This document shows, piece by piece, positions 9,513 through 16,932 of a stretch of DNA of 64,000 nt. The stretch is from Pseudoalteromonas luteoviolacea DSM 6061 (GTDB lineage Bacteria; Pseudomonadota; Gammaproteobacteria; Enterobacterales; Alteromonadaceae), in contig NZ_AUYB01000140.1 of assembly GCF_001625655.1 (NCBI RefSeq), forward strand, positions 1-64,000, written 5' to 3'. The first letter of the stretch is position 1, and every line of letters starts with the position of its first letter. Below the pieces are notes generated by a model, which had not been told where the DNA came from, searched no databases, and was given only the letters and a program-made list of their open reading frames with translations. The translations under genes and the position numbers were made by a program.

Positions 9513-10492
9513 TGCAGATGAAGTTAGGTATTACCTTTGGGGCAATACTTTTTGGTATTACGGGATGTAAAACACTCGACTCTGTGCAAAATACGTTGGC
9601 AGGGTCATCACCTTCAACGGAGCAAGTACAGGCGGCATATAGTCGTGCTGAAGCTGCCTATGCAGAAGCGCAGCAAGCAATGTATTTGGCAAATATTGAG
9701 TCATTGACAGAGTATGACTCAAATCGAGTCGAGAGAGCGCAAAAGGAATGGCAAGTGCTGAAAAAGCAGTTTGCTAAATTGCAGTCGAACCCCCATGAAG
9801 CGCTAGATAGCGCATCTTTCTTTTCTTCTCAGACTCTAAGTGGTGAAATTATTGAGAATAGCCAGCAAATAATGGCGTTGGTTGCAGGTGCTCAGGCCGC
9901 AAAAAAATTAATCTTATCAGTATTGGAGCCGGTTCGTTCACACTTTGCGGTATTGGATAAATTCGACGCGTCGCAACAGTTTTCAAAGCGTTATCGCCAA
10001 TTAACTACCTTGCATGAAAAATTTAAAGGAATGTTGGTTCAGGGAAAGCAAGTTCAAGTAGAAACTCGATTACCAGAATATCAAGCTCAGTTAACTGCAT
10101 TGGAAAAGGATGCGGTTGAATTACACTATATGGGAAACATAATTGCTGAATTAAAACTGATAGGTGCGTCAACCAAAGCGCAAGTGTTACCGAGTGTTTA
10201 CTCTGATGCCGCGAATACCACGGACTATGCAAAGCAATACATCCATTTAAATGTGCGTAAATATGAGCAAATTGAAGAGAAAGCCCGTTCTGCAAAGCTG
10301 CAAATATTGAGGCTTGAACATCTTTACGCAGAGCATCTTGCCCGCAAGCAAGCATTATCAGATCAGCAAGTTGAAGCTCGGTTATTGGCGCTTGAAAATC
10401 AACTTTTAGAGTTAACTGAAAAAGCGGGGTTAGGGGATTTACGCCACCTTAGCTTTACTCAACAGCTGTCTGCAATTAAAGAGAAGCTGTGA
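9512..10492 (+). CDS. Predicted helical lipoprotein, coupled to the barrel gene
   Basis: A lipoprotein signal peptide with lipobox GITGC near residue 19 is followed by about 300 residues of alpha-helical, Gln/Ala/Leu/Glu-rich sequence with probable coiled coils (about 35-75, 85-120 and 250-310). Its start overlaps the preceding stop (TAATG at 9510-9514) with GGAG six bases upstream, a translational coupling that implies a fixed ratio of the two proteins. ATG 9500 and 9518 are alternatives. Residues after the lipidated Cys are KT, with no Asp at +2, so by the E. coli rule it would go to the outer membrane. No function is recognised. Confidence 0.65.
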   Translation: MQMKLGITFGAILFGITGCKTLDSVQNTLAGSSPSTEQVQAAYSRAEAAYAEAQQAMYLANIESLTEYDSNRVERAQKEWQVLKKQFAKLQSNPHEALDSASFFSSQTLSGEIIENSQQIMALVAGAQAAKKLILSVLEPVRSHFAVLDKFDASQQFSKRYRQLTTLHEKFKGMLVQGKQVQVETRLPEYQAQLTALEKDAVELHYMGNIIAELKLIGASTKAQVLPSVYSDAANTTDYAKQYIHLNVRKYEQIEEKARSAKLQILRLEHLYAEHLARKQALSDQQVEARLLALENQLLELTEKAGLGDLRHLSFTQQLSAIKEKL

Positions 10493-10771
10493 GCTTTGTA
10501 TTGAAGTAGGTCCCACATTTAGCAATAAAAGTGCATGTATTGGGTGTCTGTCATGATTGGCTATAGGTTTGCAAAGCAAAATGCTGATTATCGCAGGCAC
10601 CACAGTACTCAGTTACCAAATTTAAAACAAATGGTATTTTTAATCTAACTTATGTTTTTATAGGGTATATTTATTCTTTGTTTTTGCTAAAAACAAGTTA
10701 TTCAAAATCAAAATTTCCTGCGAAATAGATTAAGATCTCTGCCAATTTCTCATCAAAAGGCGAGAGCAAAA

Positions 10772-11404
10772 ATGACAGCAGTAAACAACCAGAATTTGCT
10801 TCAACTTCGTTTTATTCAACAATCTCATATTGATTCAGTAAAGCCGTTTTTCACGCGTTTACCTGATAACCCGTATGCAGACGGTGCGTTTCGTAAGCGC
10901 CGTTATTCAGTGTTAAAGTTTCAAGACAATACGGTATCAATCCAACCGACAAAAGCGTTTGTACAAGATGACTCGATCAACAATTTTCAAGGCAATATCG
11001 AGCGTGTATACGAGAACTTAGAAACAGAATTGTTGCAAAGCGAAGGCTTTAAACAATTGCTGGCTGAATTCAAAGTAATGACAGGTATTTCAGACGAAAG
11101 AGATATTGAAGTACATCAGTTCAGAATGCTCGCTATTGAGAGTGATACGCCCCCTGCACCAGAAGGGGTACATCAAGATGGATTTGATCATGTTTGTGTA
11201 TGTGGCGTTTCTCATGAAAATATCGCAGGTGGTGAACTACTTGTTTATGAGCACAAAGAAGCCGAGCCATGTTTTAAGATGGAAATTAAAGATGGGTTAT
11301 TTGCGCTTGTTAATGACCGTGAGGTTTGGCATAACGCAACACCGATGAATAAGCTAGACGCGGATAAAGTGGGCTACTTAGACTGTTTCGTATTTACGGC
11401 TTAA
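10772..11404 (+). CDS. 2-oxoglutarate/Fe(II)-dependent dioxygenase family protein
   Basis: Resembles the 2OG-Fe dioxygenase family that includes free L-isoleucine hydroxylases. The iron triad is visible as His134 and Asp136 (EGVHQDGFDH) and His187 (REVWHNATPM); the late Lys/Tyr region would hold 2-oxoglutarate. It is 210 residues, soluble, without a signal peptide. The start has GAGAG upstream. A PLP-dependent desulfurase-like gene begins ten bases after the stop, so the pair likely forms an operon acting on the same amino acid or peptide. The 270-base upstream gap is AT-rich and contains one hairpin (TTGTTTTT-GCT-AAAAACAA, 10678-10696). Confidence 0.82.
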   Translation: MTAVNNQNLLQLRFIQQSHIDSVKPFFTRLPDNPYADGAFRKRRYSVLKFQDNTVSIQPTKAFVQDDSINNFQGNIERVYENLETELLQSEGFKQLLAEFKVMTGISDERDIEVHQFRMLAIESDTPPAPEGVHQDGFDHVCVCGVSHENIAGGELLVYEHKEAEPCFKMEIKDGLFALVNDREVWHNATPMNKLDADKVGYLDCFVFTA

Positions 11405-11414
11405 TGAGGTTGCT

Positions 11415-12650
11415 ATGAATCTGTCTCAAATTCGCCGTCAGTTTCCTGCATTGATGCAGGAGATTTCAGGTCAGGCACCAATATTTTTAGATGGACCTGG
11501 CGGCTCGCAAGTGCCTCAGTCTGTACTGAGCGCGATGTCTGCGTACCTTGGTTACTTTAATTCAAATCTAGGCGGTGCATTTTTTTCGAGTGATAAAACG
11601 GTCGAATTGATGAGCCGTGCAAGAGAGGCTGTTGCACAGTTACTCAATGCGCCAAGCAGCGAACAAATTGTGTTTGGTGCCAATATGACGAGCCTAACAT
11701 TTAGCTTTAGTCGTGCAATCTCTAGAGATTGGCAATCCACAGATGAAATCATCGTGACGAATGCGGATCACTATTCCAATGTTTCTTCATGGCGCCAAGC
11801 CGCTGAAGATAAAGGCGCAAGTGTTCATGCCGTACGTATCAATGAAGCTGATTGTACTTTGGATCTGGCACACTTTGCTGAGCTCCTTAGTCCTAACACT
11901 AAACTGGTTGCGGTCACTTACGCATCTAACACCACTGGGTCTATCAATAACATAAAGAAAATCGTTGAGATGGCCCACCAAGTAGGTGCACTAGTTTATG
12001 TCGATGCAGTGCATTTTGCTCCGCATGAATTGATTGATGTACAAGCGCTAGATTGCGACTTTTTAGCTTGTTCAGCCTATAAGTTCTTTGGTCCGCATGT
12101 AGGTATCGTTTACGGTAAACGTGAGCACTTAGAAGGATTCACACCATATAAAGTCGAACCTGCTAAAGATGTTATCCCTGGTCGTTGGGAAACAGGTACC
12201 CAGAGTTTTGAAGGTTTGGCTGGTGTTATTGCTGCTATAGATTACATAGCTTCTTTAAGTGAATTGCCGCAATCAGAATCTTTGAGAGCGCGTTTAGAGC
12301 AAGCGTTTGCCAATTCAAAAGCGCATGAAATGGCGTTGAGCCAGCATTTCTTAGCAAAATTAGCCGAGTTTCCTCAAATAAAGCTTTACGGTATAGATGA
12401 TGTGTCTAGAGTCGCTGAGCGTACGCCGACCTTTGCACTGACGTTCGATGGTCTTGAACCACGTAAAGTGTCTGAGTTTTTAGGAAAGCACCATGTTTGT
12501 GTTTGGGATGGAAATTTTTATGCCCAAGGCTTGTGTGAGCAGCTTGGAGTGATGGATAAGGGTGGAGTGGTGCGAATTGGTTGTATGCACTACAACACCA
12601 TAGAAGAGCTAGATAAACTATTCGATTTATTTAGCGAATTGCTAAACTAA
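11415..12650 (+). CDS. Cysteine desulfurase-like class V aminotransferase (PLP enzyme)
   Basis: Fold-type I PLP enzyme of the cysteine desulfurase-like group. Visible residues are Lys223 in SAYKFFGPH (Schiff-base lysine), Asp197 in VYVDAVHFAP (pyridine nitrogen), His119 in NADHYSN (ring stacking) and a phosphate-binding NMTSLTFS segment. The 411 residues match this group. The usual mobile catalytic-cysteine loop of SufS/IscS is not evident near residues 335-365, so desulfurase activity is uncertain; a lyase or aminotransferase reaction is equally possible. GAGG precedes the ATG. It is coupled to the dioxygenase gene and ends at a clear terminator. Confidence 0.82.
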   Translation: MNLSQIRRQFPALMQEISGQAPIFLDGPGGSQVPQSVLSAMSAYLGYFNSNLGGAFFSSDKTVELMSRAREAVAQLLNAPSSEQIVFGANMTSLTFSFSRAISRDWQSTDEIIVTNADHYSNVSSWRQAAEDKGASVHAVRINEADCTLDLAHFAELLSPNTKLVAVTYASNTTGSINNIKKIVEMAHQVGALVYVDAVHFAPHELIDVQALDCDFLACSAYKFFGPHVGIVYGKREHLEGFTPYKVEPAKDVIPGRWETGTQSFEGLAGVIAAIDYIASLSELPQSESLRARLEQAFANSKAHEMALSQHFLAKLAEFPQIKLYGIDDVSRVAERTPTFALTFDGLEPRKVSEFLGKHHVCVWDGNFYAQGLCEQLGVMDKGGVVRIGCMHYNTIEELDKLFDLFSELLN

Positions 12651-12651
12651 T

Positions 12652-12676
12652 AAAAGGGTGCATCAGCGCCCTTTTT
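12652..12676 (+). terminator. Rho-independent terminator after the dioxygenase/PLP operon
   Basis: AAAAGGGTGC pairs with GCGCCCTTTTT across a short loop (one G-U pair) and ends in five T residues, directly after the stop codon. It separates this operon from the peptide gene downstream. Confidence 0.82.
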
Positions 12677-12863
12677 AATTCAAACTTGCCTGCCTGATTT
12701 TTATCCAGTTAAACATTTCAATATCTCACAGACGCCTTACTATTTGTAATGAAATAATGTACAGACTGAAAGCGTTGATTTTAATACGTATTGATGGTTA
12801 TTTATTAAACAGGTTGCAATAGCCAGCCTGTGTGAAATAGATCAACATAAAAAGGAAATAACG

Positions 12864-13034
12864 ATGAAAGTCGCACTTAAGAAACGTTCAGTGAAGCAAT
12901 TAACAACAAGCAATAAAACTTTAAATCAAGAACAAACACCACAGGTTGCTGGTGGTATGTATGCAAGTTCGCCTCATGTGCCAGGATGTATTTCTTACAA
13001 AGGCATCACTTGTATGTCTATGTACAACTGCTAG
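12864..13034 (+). CDS. Small peptide with double-glycine leader, RiPP/bacteriocin-like precursor
   Basis: A 56-residue open frame with AAGGAAA seven bases before ATG. The leader is basic at the start (KVALKKRSVKQL), then polar (LNQEQTPQ), and ends VAGG at residues 28-31. This is the layout of double-glycine leaders cut by C39-type exporters and of many Alteromonadales natural-product precursors. The 25-residue core MYASSPHVPGCISYKGITCM continues to MYNC and holds three Cys (42, 50, 56), the last C-terminal, plus Ser/Thr residues. No maturase, C39 transporter or immunity gene is adjacent, so it is an orphan precursor here. Own leader region and flanking terminators suggest an independent transcript. 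Confidence 0.72.
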   Translation: MKVALKKRSVKQLTTSNKTLNQEQTPQVAGGMYASSPHVPGCISYKGITCMSMYNC

Positions 13035-13042
13035 AAAACTTG

Positions 13043-13074
13043 GGGCTATAGAGTGATTATTAACTCTGTAGCCC
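13043..13074. terminator. Bidirectional hairpin between the peptide gene and the cNMP-binding gene
   Basis: GGGCTATAGAGT pairs with ACTCTGTAGCCC (12 base pairs, one G-U) across an eight-base loop, between two convergent genes. Uridine runs are weak on both sides, but the position fits a shared terminator. Confidence 0.65.
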
Positions 13075-13084
13075 TTAGCGAAAT

Positions 13085-13543
13085 TTAGAATTGCTCTTCG
13101 ATGTAGTGATTAAGTTTGTGAATACGTTCGCTCATACCTTCGATGATTTTATCTTTGATTTTTTCTCGAATGACCGCAGGTAACTTAGTCAAAGCCTCGG
13201 CAGTAATTGCTAATACAATGGTGTCGGACACTGCTTGTGCGCTGGTACTGCGCTCTCTATGACAAATGAACGCGCCTTCACCAACGAATTCCCCAGGTCC
13301 AACATGGCCAATATCAATATGGCTTTTCTCTGCAAAGATACGTAACTCACCACTTAATATGATGTATAGGCGATTATCTTGTTCAAAGCGTTTGAATGCG
13401 TGTTTGCCTTGTCCAATTAAATAGAGGTGGCTGAAAGATTCCAATAATACTTGCCGTTCAGCCAATGAAAACTCTTTAAAAAAGTCTAGTCGGTTGATGA
13501 TTTCGAGTTGTTTAATGGTGGTTATATTTTCTAACAGCTTCAT
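13085..13543 (-). CDS. Stand-alone cyclic-nucleotide-binding domain protein
   Basis: A single Crp-like cNMP-binding beta-barrel (about residues 20-125) with a helical tail, 152 residues. The phosphate-binding cassette is recognisable as GEFVGEGAFICHRERSTSA, but the usual Glu-Leu/Ile-Ala and Arg-x-Ala pattern is altered, so nucleotide binding is uncertain. There is no C-terminal helix-turn-helix, unlike Crp and Fnr, so it is not a classical transcription factor; it probably acts by protein contact. It follows ntrC by 14 bases on the same strand and may be read as the last gene of the nitrogen operon. Confidence 0.78.
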   Translation of the reverse strand: MKLLENITTIKQLEIINRLDFFKEFSLAERQVLLESFSHLYLIGQGKHAFKRFEQDNRLYIILSGELRIFAEKSHIDIGHVGPGEFVGEGAFICHRERSTSAQAVSDTIVLAITAEALTKLPAVIREKIKDKIIEGMSERIHKLNHYIEEQF

Positions 13544-13557
13544 AATCTGCCAAACAC

Positions 13558-14967
13558 CTAGTCCTTTTCTAGCATATTGCGCTCTTTCAGTTTGCGGGTC
13601 AATGTATTACGCCCCCATCCTATTTTTAGCGCAGCATCTTGCTTATGTCCATGGCAAGCTGCCAGTGCAGACTTAATTAAACGTGTTTCAAGCTGAGCTT
13701 GAACCTGTGGCCATATGTGCTCTTCTCCTTGACGCAGTTGTTGATCAAGCCAGATTTGAAAGGCATCTAGCCAATCATGACTATCAGTGAACTCTGTTTT
13801 TTCAGTGGGTTGGCTGAGTTCTGGGGGGAGATCCTGCGGACCAACCATATCACCAGGTGCCATCACGGTTAGCCATCGGCAGGTATTTTCTAATTGTCTC
13901 ACATTACCCGGCCAGTTAAAGTCGCATAATTGTGCCAGAGCTTTGTCAGTCAGTACTTTACTCGGTACTTTGAGCTCTTTAGCACTTTTCGCTAAAAAGT
14001 ATTGAGCGAGCTTTGCAATGTCCACACTACGCTCTCTAAGAGGTGGAATACGCAATCGCACTACATTGAGTCGATGAAATAGGTCTTCACGAAATTTCCC
14101 TTGGCTGACCAGTTGCTCCAAATCTTGGTGGGTCGCCGCCAAGATCCGAACATCAACCTTGATACTTTGATGACCACCTACTCGGTAAAACTCTCCATCA
14201 GCTAAAACCCGGAGAAGTCGAGTTTGTACGTCTAGTGGCATGTCTCCAATTTCATCGAGAAAAAGCGTTCCACCATTGGCTTGTTCAAAGCGTCCTCTTC
14301 TGACGCTATCCGCGCCGGTAAAGGCTCCTTTTTCGTGACCAAACAGTTCAGATTCAACCAGATCTTTGGGAATAGCTGCCATATTTAAAGCAATAAAGGT
14401 TTTCTCTTTCCTCGGGCTATGGTTATGCAGAGCGCCAGCGACAAGTTCTTTACCAGTACCTGACTCACCATTGATTAAAACGCTCATACTCGAAGCGGAT
14501 AATTTCCCGATGGCTCTGAATACCTCCTGCATCGCAGGCGCTTCACCAATAATGTCAGGTCGGTTAGAAATGGCATCGACCTGTTTGGCTTTGACGTTTT
14601 GTTGTGCTGCTCGATAAGCCCTGTCAGCCAAAGAGGTCGCCTCATCTAGATCGAATGGCTTGGCAAGGTATTCAAAGGCCCCTTTTTGGAAGGCGTTGAC
14701 TGCTGAGTCTAAATCGGAGTGTGCAGTCATGATGATGACAGGTAATGAGGGGTAGAGGCTACTGACTTCCTCTAACAAGGCCATACCATCTAGGCCCGGC
14801 ATGCGAACATCTGACATCAATACTGAGGGTTGGTCGTATTCGAGTGCAGTCAATACATCTTGGCCATTGGCAAAGCTCTCGGTTTCAAAACCAGCTCTAG
14901 ACAAGGCTTTTTCCAATACAAAACGAATTGACGCATCATCATCAACTAACCAAACACTCTTCATCAT
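13558..14967 (-). CDS. glnG: Nitrogen regulation response regulator NtrC (NR-I)
   Basis: Sigma-54-dependent activator of nitrogen-limitation genes, phosphorylated by NtrB. The receiver domain has Asp53 in MSDVRMPG and a conserved KPF near 104-106. The AAA+ domain has Walker A GESGTGKE, the sigma-54 contact loop GAFTGA, Walker B GTLFLDEIGDM and the R-finger region. The C-terminal Fis-type helix-turn-helix ends in KIGWGRNTLTRKLKE. The 469 residues equal the E. coli length. ATG 14967 overlaps the ntrB stop; the second ATG at 14964 is better spaced from GGGGAG. Its binding sites are present upstream of glnA and ntrB in this window. Confidence 0.97.
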   Translation of the reverse strand: MMKSVWLVDDDASIRFVLEKALSRAGFETESFANGQDVLTALEYDQPSVLMSDVRMPGLDGMALLEEVSSLYPSLPVIIMTAHSDLDSAVNAFQKGAFEYLAKPFDLDEATSLADRAYRAAQQNVKAKQVDAISNRPDIIGEAPAMQEVFRAIGKLSASSMSVLINGESGTGKELVAGALHNHSPRKEKTFIALNMAAIPKDLVESELFGHEKGAFTGADSVRRGRFEQANGGTLFLDEIGDMPLDVQTRLLRVLADGEFYRVGGHQSIKVDVRILAATHQDLEQLVSQGKFREDLFHRLNVVRLRIPPLRERSVDIAKLAQYFLAKSAKELKVPSKVLTDKALAQLCDFNWPGNVRQLENTCRWLTVMAPGDMVGPQDLPPELSQPTEKTEFTDSHDWLDAFQIWLDQQLRQGEEHIWPQVQAQLETRLIKSALAACHGHKQDAALKIGWGRNTLTRKLKERNMLEKD

Positions 14968-16040
14968 TTGCTCCCCAGCTCTTCTTCAAAGGGTAAATAA
15001 ATACAAAACTCTGTATGCCCTGGCCAACTGTCACATTCGATAAAGCCACGATGTTGTTCTACTAAAGTTTGCGCGATTGACAGTCCGAGACCAGAGCCTC
15101 CTTCTTTGTTAGTGACCATGGGGTAAAAAAGTGTTGCTTTGAGCGACTCATCTATACCCGGTCCATTGTCGGCAATCTTTATCAGCAATGCTTTTCTTAG
15201 CATTAGCTTACCCCGCCTAACTCGGTGGCAAATACGGGTTGTAACTCGTATTTCACCATGTCCATTTAATGCTTGTTGCGCATTACGCACAATGTTCAAT
15301 AGCACTTGTTGTATCTTTGCTTCATCGAGGCAAATATCAGGGATACTTGGATCGTAGTCTTTTCGCAATGAAACAGCTTGTTCAGAATCAAGCGTACTGA
15401 GCTTTAAAATCGATTCCAAAACTTTATGGATATTGCACTGGGCTTTTTTAGGTAATTCGTTAGGCCCTAATAGTCTGTCTACAAGCTCCCTGAGGCGATC
15501 TGCTTGAGCAATGATAAGTTGTGCACACTCATCGCGTTCTTGCTGATCAACCTCATACTGCAATAATTGCGCCGCTCCTCTGATCCCACCCAACGGGTTT
15601 TTAATTTCATGAGCGAGCCCGCGAATTAAGTTGCGTGCAGCTTGGTACTGGTGGGCTTGGTTGAAGGCTTTATCAAATCGCAGCTCTTCATCAATACGTC
15701 GACATTCAAGCTGAATATAGTTTTGATTTTCAAAGCAGAGTTTGCGTGCAAATAGACTAATAGTGCTGGCCCGATTATCAATAAATACCACGTCCACCTT
15801 GTGCTGCTGGCAGTCTATACCATCGTCTAAGACGTAGCGCTTGAGGCGTTTAAGGTCGATTAAATGGTGGTGAAAAATACTTTCAAACGGTTGAGCTAAT
15901 AGCCGTTTCTGACCAAGCCCGAGTAGTTCACTGGCACTATTATTGGCATAGTGAATCCTTAAATCTTCATCTAACAAAATGACGGAAGTTGACAGGTTTT
16001 GCCAAAGTTCTTGCAGCATAGAAGGAGATGCTTGTTCCAT
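14964..16040 (-). CDS. glnL: Nitrogen regulation sensor histidine kinase NtrB (NR-II)
   Basis: Cytosolic kinase/phosphatase that controls NtrC under the PII protein. An N-terminal PAS domain (about 10-110) is followed by the H-box GLAHEIKNPLGGIRGAAQLL with His144, N-box NIVRNAQQAL, and ATP-lid motifs DNGPGI and GSGLGLSIA. No membrane segment is present, as expected. ATG 16040 (358 residues) is preferred over 16085 because the longer frame would place the NtrC palindrome at 16053-16069 inside the coding region, and an AAGGCG lies eight bases ahead. The stop overlaps the ntrC start, giving translational coupling. Confidence 0.95.
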   Translation of the reverse strand: MEQASPSMLQELWQNLSTSVILLDEDLRIHYANNSASELLGLGQKRLLAQPFESIFHHHLIDLKRLKRYVLDDGIDCQQHKVDVVFIDNRASTISLFARKLCFENQNYIQLECRRIDEELRFDKAFNQAHQYQAARNLIRGLAHEIKNPLGGIRGAAQLLQYEVDQQERDECAQLIIAQADRLRELVDRLLGPNELPKKAQCNIHKVLESILKLSTLDSEQAVSLRKDYDPSIPDICLDEAKIQQVLLNIVRNAQQALNGHGEIRVTTRICHRVRRGKLMLRKALLIKIADNGPGIDESLKATLFYPMVTNKEGGSGLGLSIAQTLVEQHRGFIECDSWPGHTEFCIYLPFEEELGSK

Positions 16041-16052
16041 AATGGGTCGCCT

Positions 16053-16069
16053 TGCACCAAGTTGGTGCA
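16053..16069 (-). promoter_or_regulatory. NtrC-binding palindrome at ntrB
   Basis: TGCACCAAGTTGGTGCA is an exact 8+1+8 palindrome and matches the NtrC consensus (TGCAC-N7-GTGCA). It ends 13 bases before the ntrB start. By analogy with the E. coli glnL promoter, NtrC would repress ntrBC here, limiting its own level. Confidence 0.85.
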
Positions 16070-16176
16070 TGTTAATGTAACACATTCTTGTGCCAAATGT
16101 TTAGTTAGTATAAAAGTTGCTGTTTTATTTGCAGTTATATGTGCTGTTTTTATATTGAAACAACGAATTGATTGGA

Positions 16177-16686
16177 CTAATTATTGACCGAGGCCTTGTG
16201 TAGGTAAAATATGGTTTCATCACTTTTGGTGACGATTTCATTCTTGCCATTAAACACCATAAGTTGTAAAGAATGTTCCCCGCGAGGCACATTACGCAAA
16301 GCAAAAGTGACTGTGTGTTGTTTAGGGCCTGTGGGTTTGCCATTCAAATAAAGTTGTACCGTAAAGTCTTTCGCGAACCTAGGTGTGATTTGGCCGCTGA
16401 CATAAACACTGCCGGTGTTATCGCGCAGTGTTTGTTTATGATTGGGTGCAATAATCGCTGCTTTGTAAGCCTGCCCTGATGGCGATTGCGAGGAAGTTAA
16501 AACCGAGGTGTCGGTTGCTGGCATGGTTAAAAAGTTGGTGTTGATCTTGACCTCTTTTGCGCCTTTTCTAGGCGTATCAGAATAAACCCAATTTCCGTTC
16601 TGATCTTTCCAACGATAAACCTTTTTGTCTGCATAGGCTTGCGCGCAGACTATACACAAAGCTATCAATAACCAAAGGCGAGCCAC
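16177..16686 (-). CDS. DUF4124-domain exported protein between glnA and ntrB
   Basis: A periplasmic protein of unknown function. A signal peptide (MARLWLLIALCIVCAQAYA) precedes a DUF4124 motif, KVYRWKDQNGNWVYSDTPRKG, at about residues 22-42. A C-terminal beta-sandwich-like half resembles an Ig-like domain (PRGEHSLQLMVFNG). The start is GTG 16686, with GAGG five bases upstream, rather than TTG 16704. It lies in the glnA-ntrB interval as in many gammaproteobacteria, which suggests, without proving, a link to nitrogen metabolism. The gap of about 135 bases to ntrB contains the NtrC site. Confidence 0.82.
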   Translation of the reverse strand: MARLWLLIALCIVCAQAYADKKVYRWKDQNGNWVYSDTPRKGAKEVKINTNFLTMPATDTSVLTSSQSPSGQAYKAAIIAPNHKQTLRDNTGSVYVSGQITPRFAKDFTVQLYLNGKPTGPKQHTVTFALRNVPRGEHSLQLMVFNGKNEIVTKSDETIFYLHKASVNN

Positions 16687-16807
16687 GGCAACCTCACTGA
16701 GCAAATATGAATAGAGTCAAAGAACACAATCATTGTGTAAATTTCACAATAGTGCAAGCACTAATGTTCACTCAATAACTGTAGTGTGTTTAGCATTGTT
16801 TTGCCAT

Positions 16808-16831
16808 AAAAAAGCCCGCATAAAGCGGGCT
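16808..16831 (-). terminator. Rho-independent terminator downstream of glnA
   Basis: On the minus strand AGCCCGC-TTTAT-GCGGGCT is followed by six T residues. It would end the glnA transcript about 100 bases after the stop, separating glnA from the DUF4124 gene. Confidence 0.87.
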
Positions 16832-16873
16832 TGAGAACACATATGATTTAAGAGCGCAGAATACACTTAAATA

Positions 16874-16916
16874 GCAGTAAGCACTGCGCTTGGTAGCTCC
16901 CTACCGCGCCTACTGC
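16874..16916 (-). repeat. Long imperfect hairpin just after the glnA stop
   Basis: Paired blocks GCAGTA/TACTGC, GCGC/GCGC and GGTAG/CTACC nest around a four-base loop, with a six-base bulge (AGCACT) on one arm. It lies 17 bases after the stop and before the true terminator, so it would form a structured 3' UTR that could protect the mRNA or yield a 3'-end small RNA. Confidence 0.6.
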
Positions 16917-16932
16917 AGGTATGTTTATGCGA

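Noticed and set aside
10023..10355. 110-codon frame antisense to the lipoprotein gene
   Set aside because: No start context, and the plus-strand lipoprotein has a signal peptide and a coupled start.
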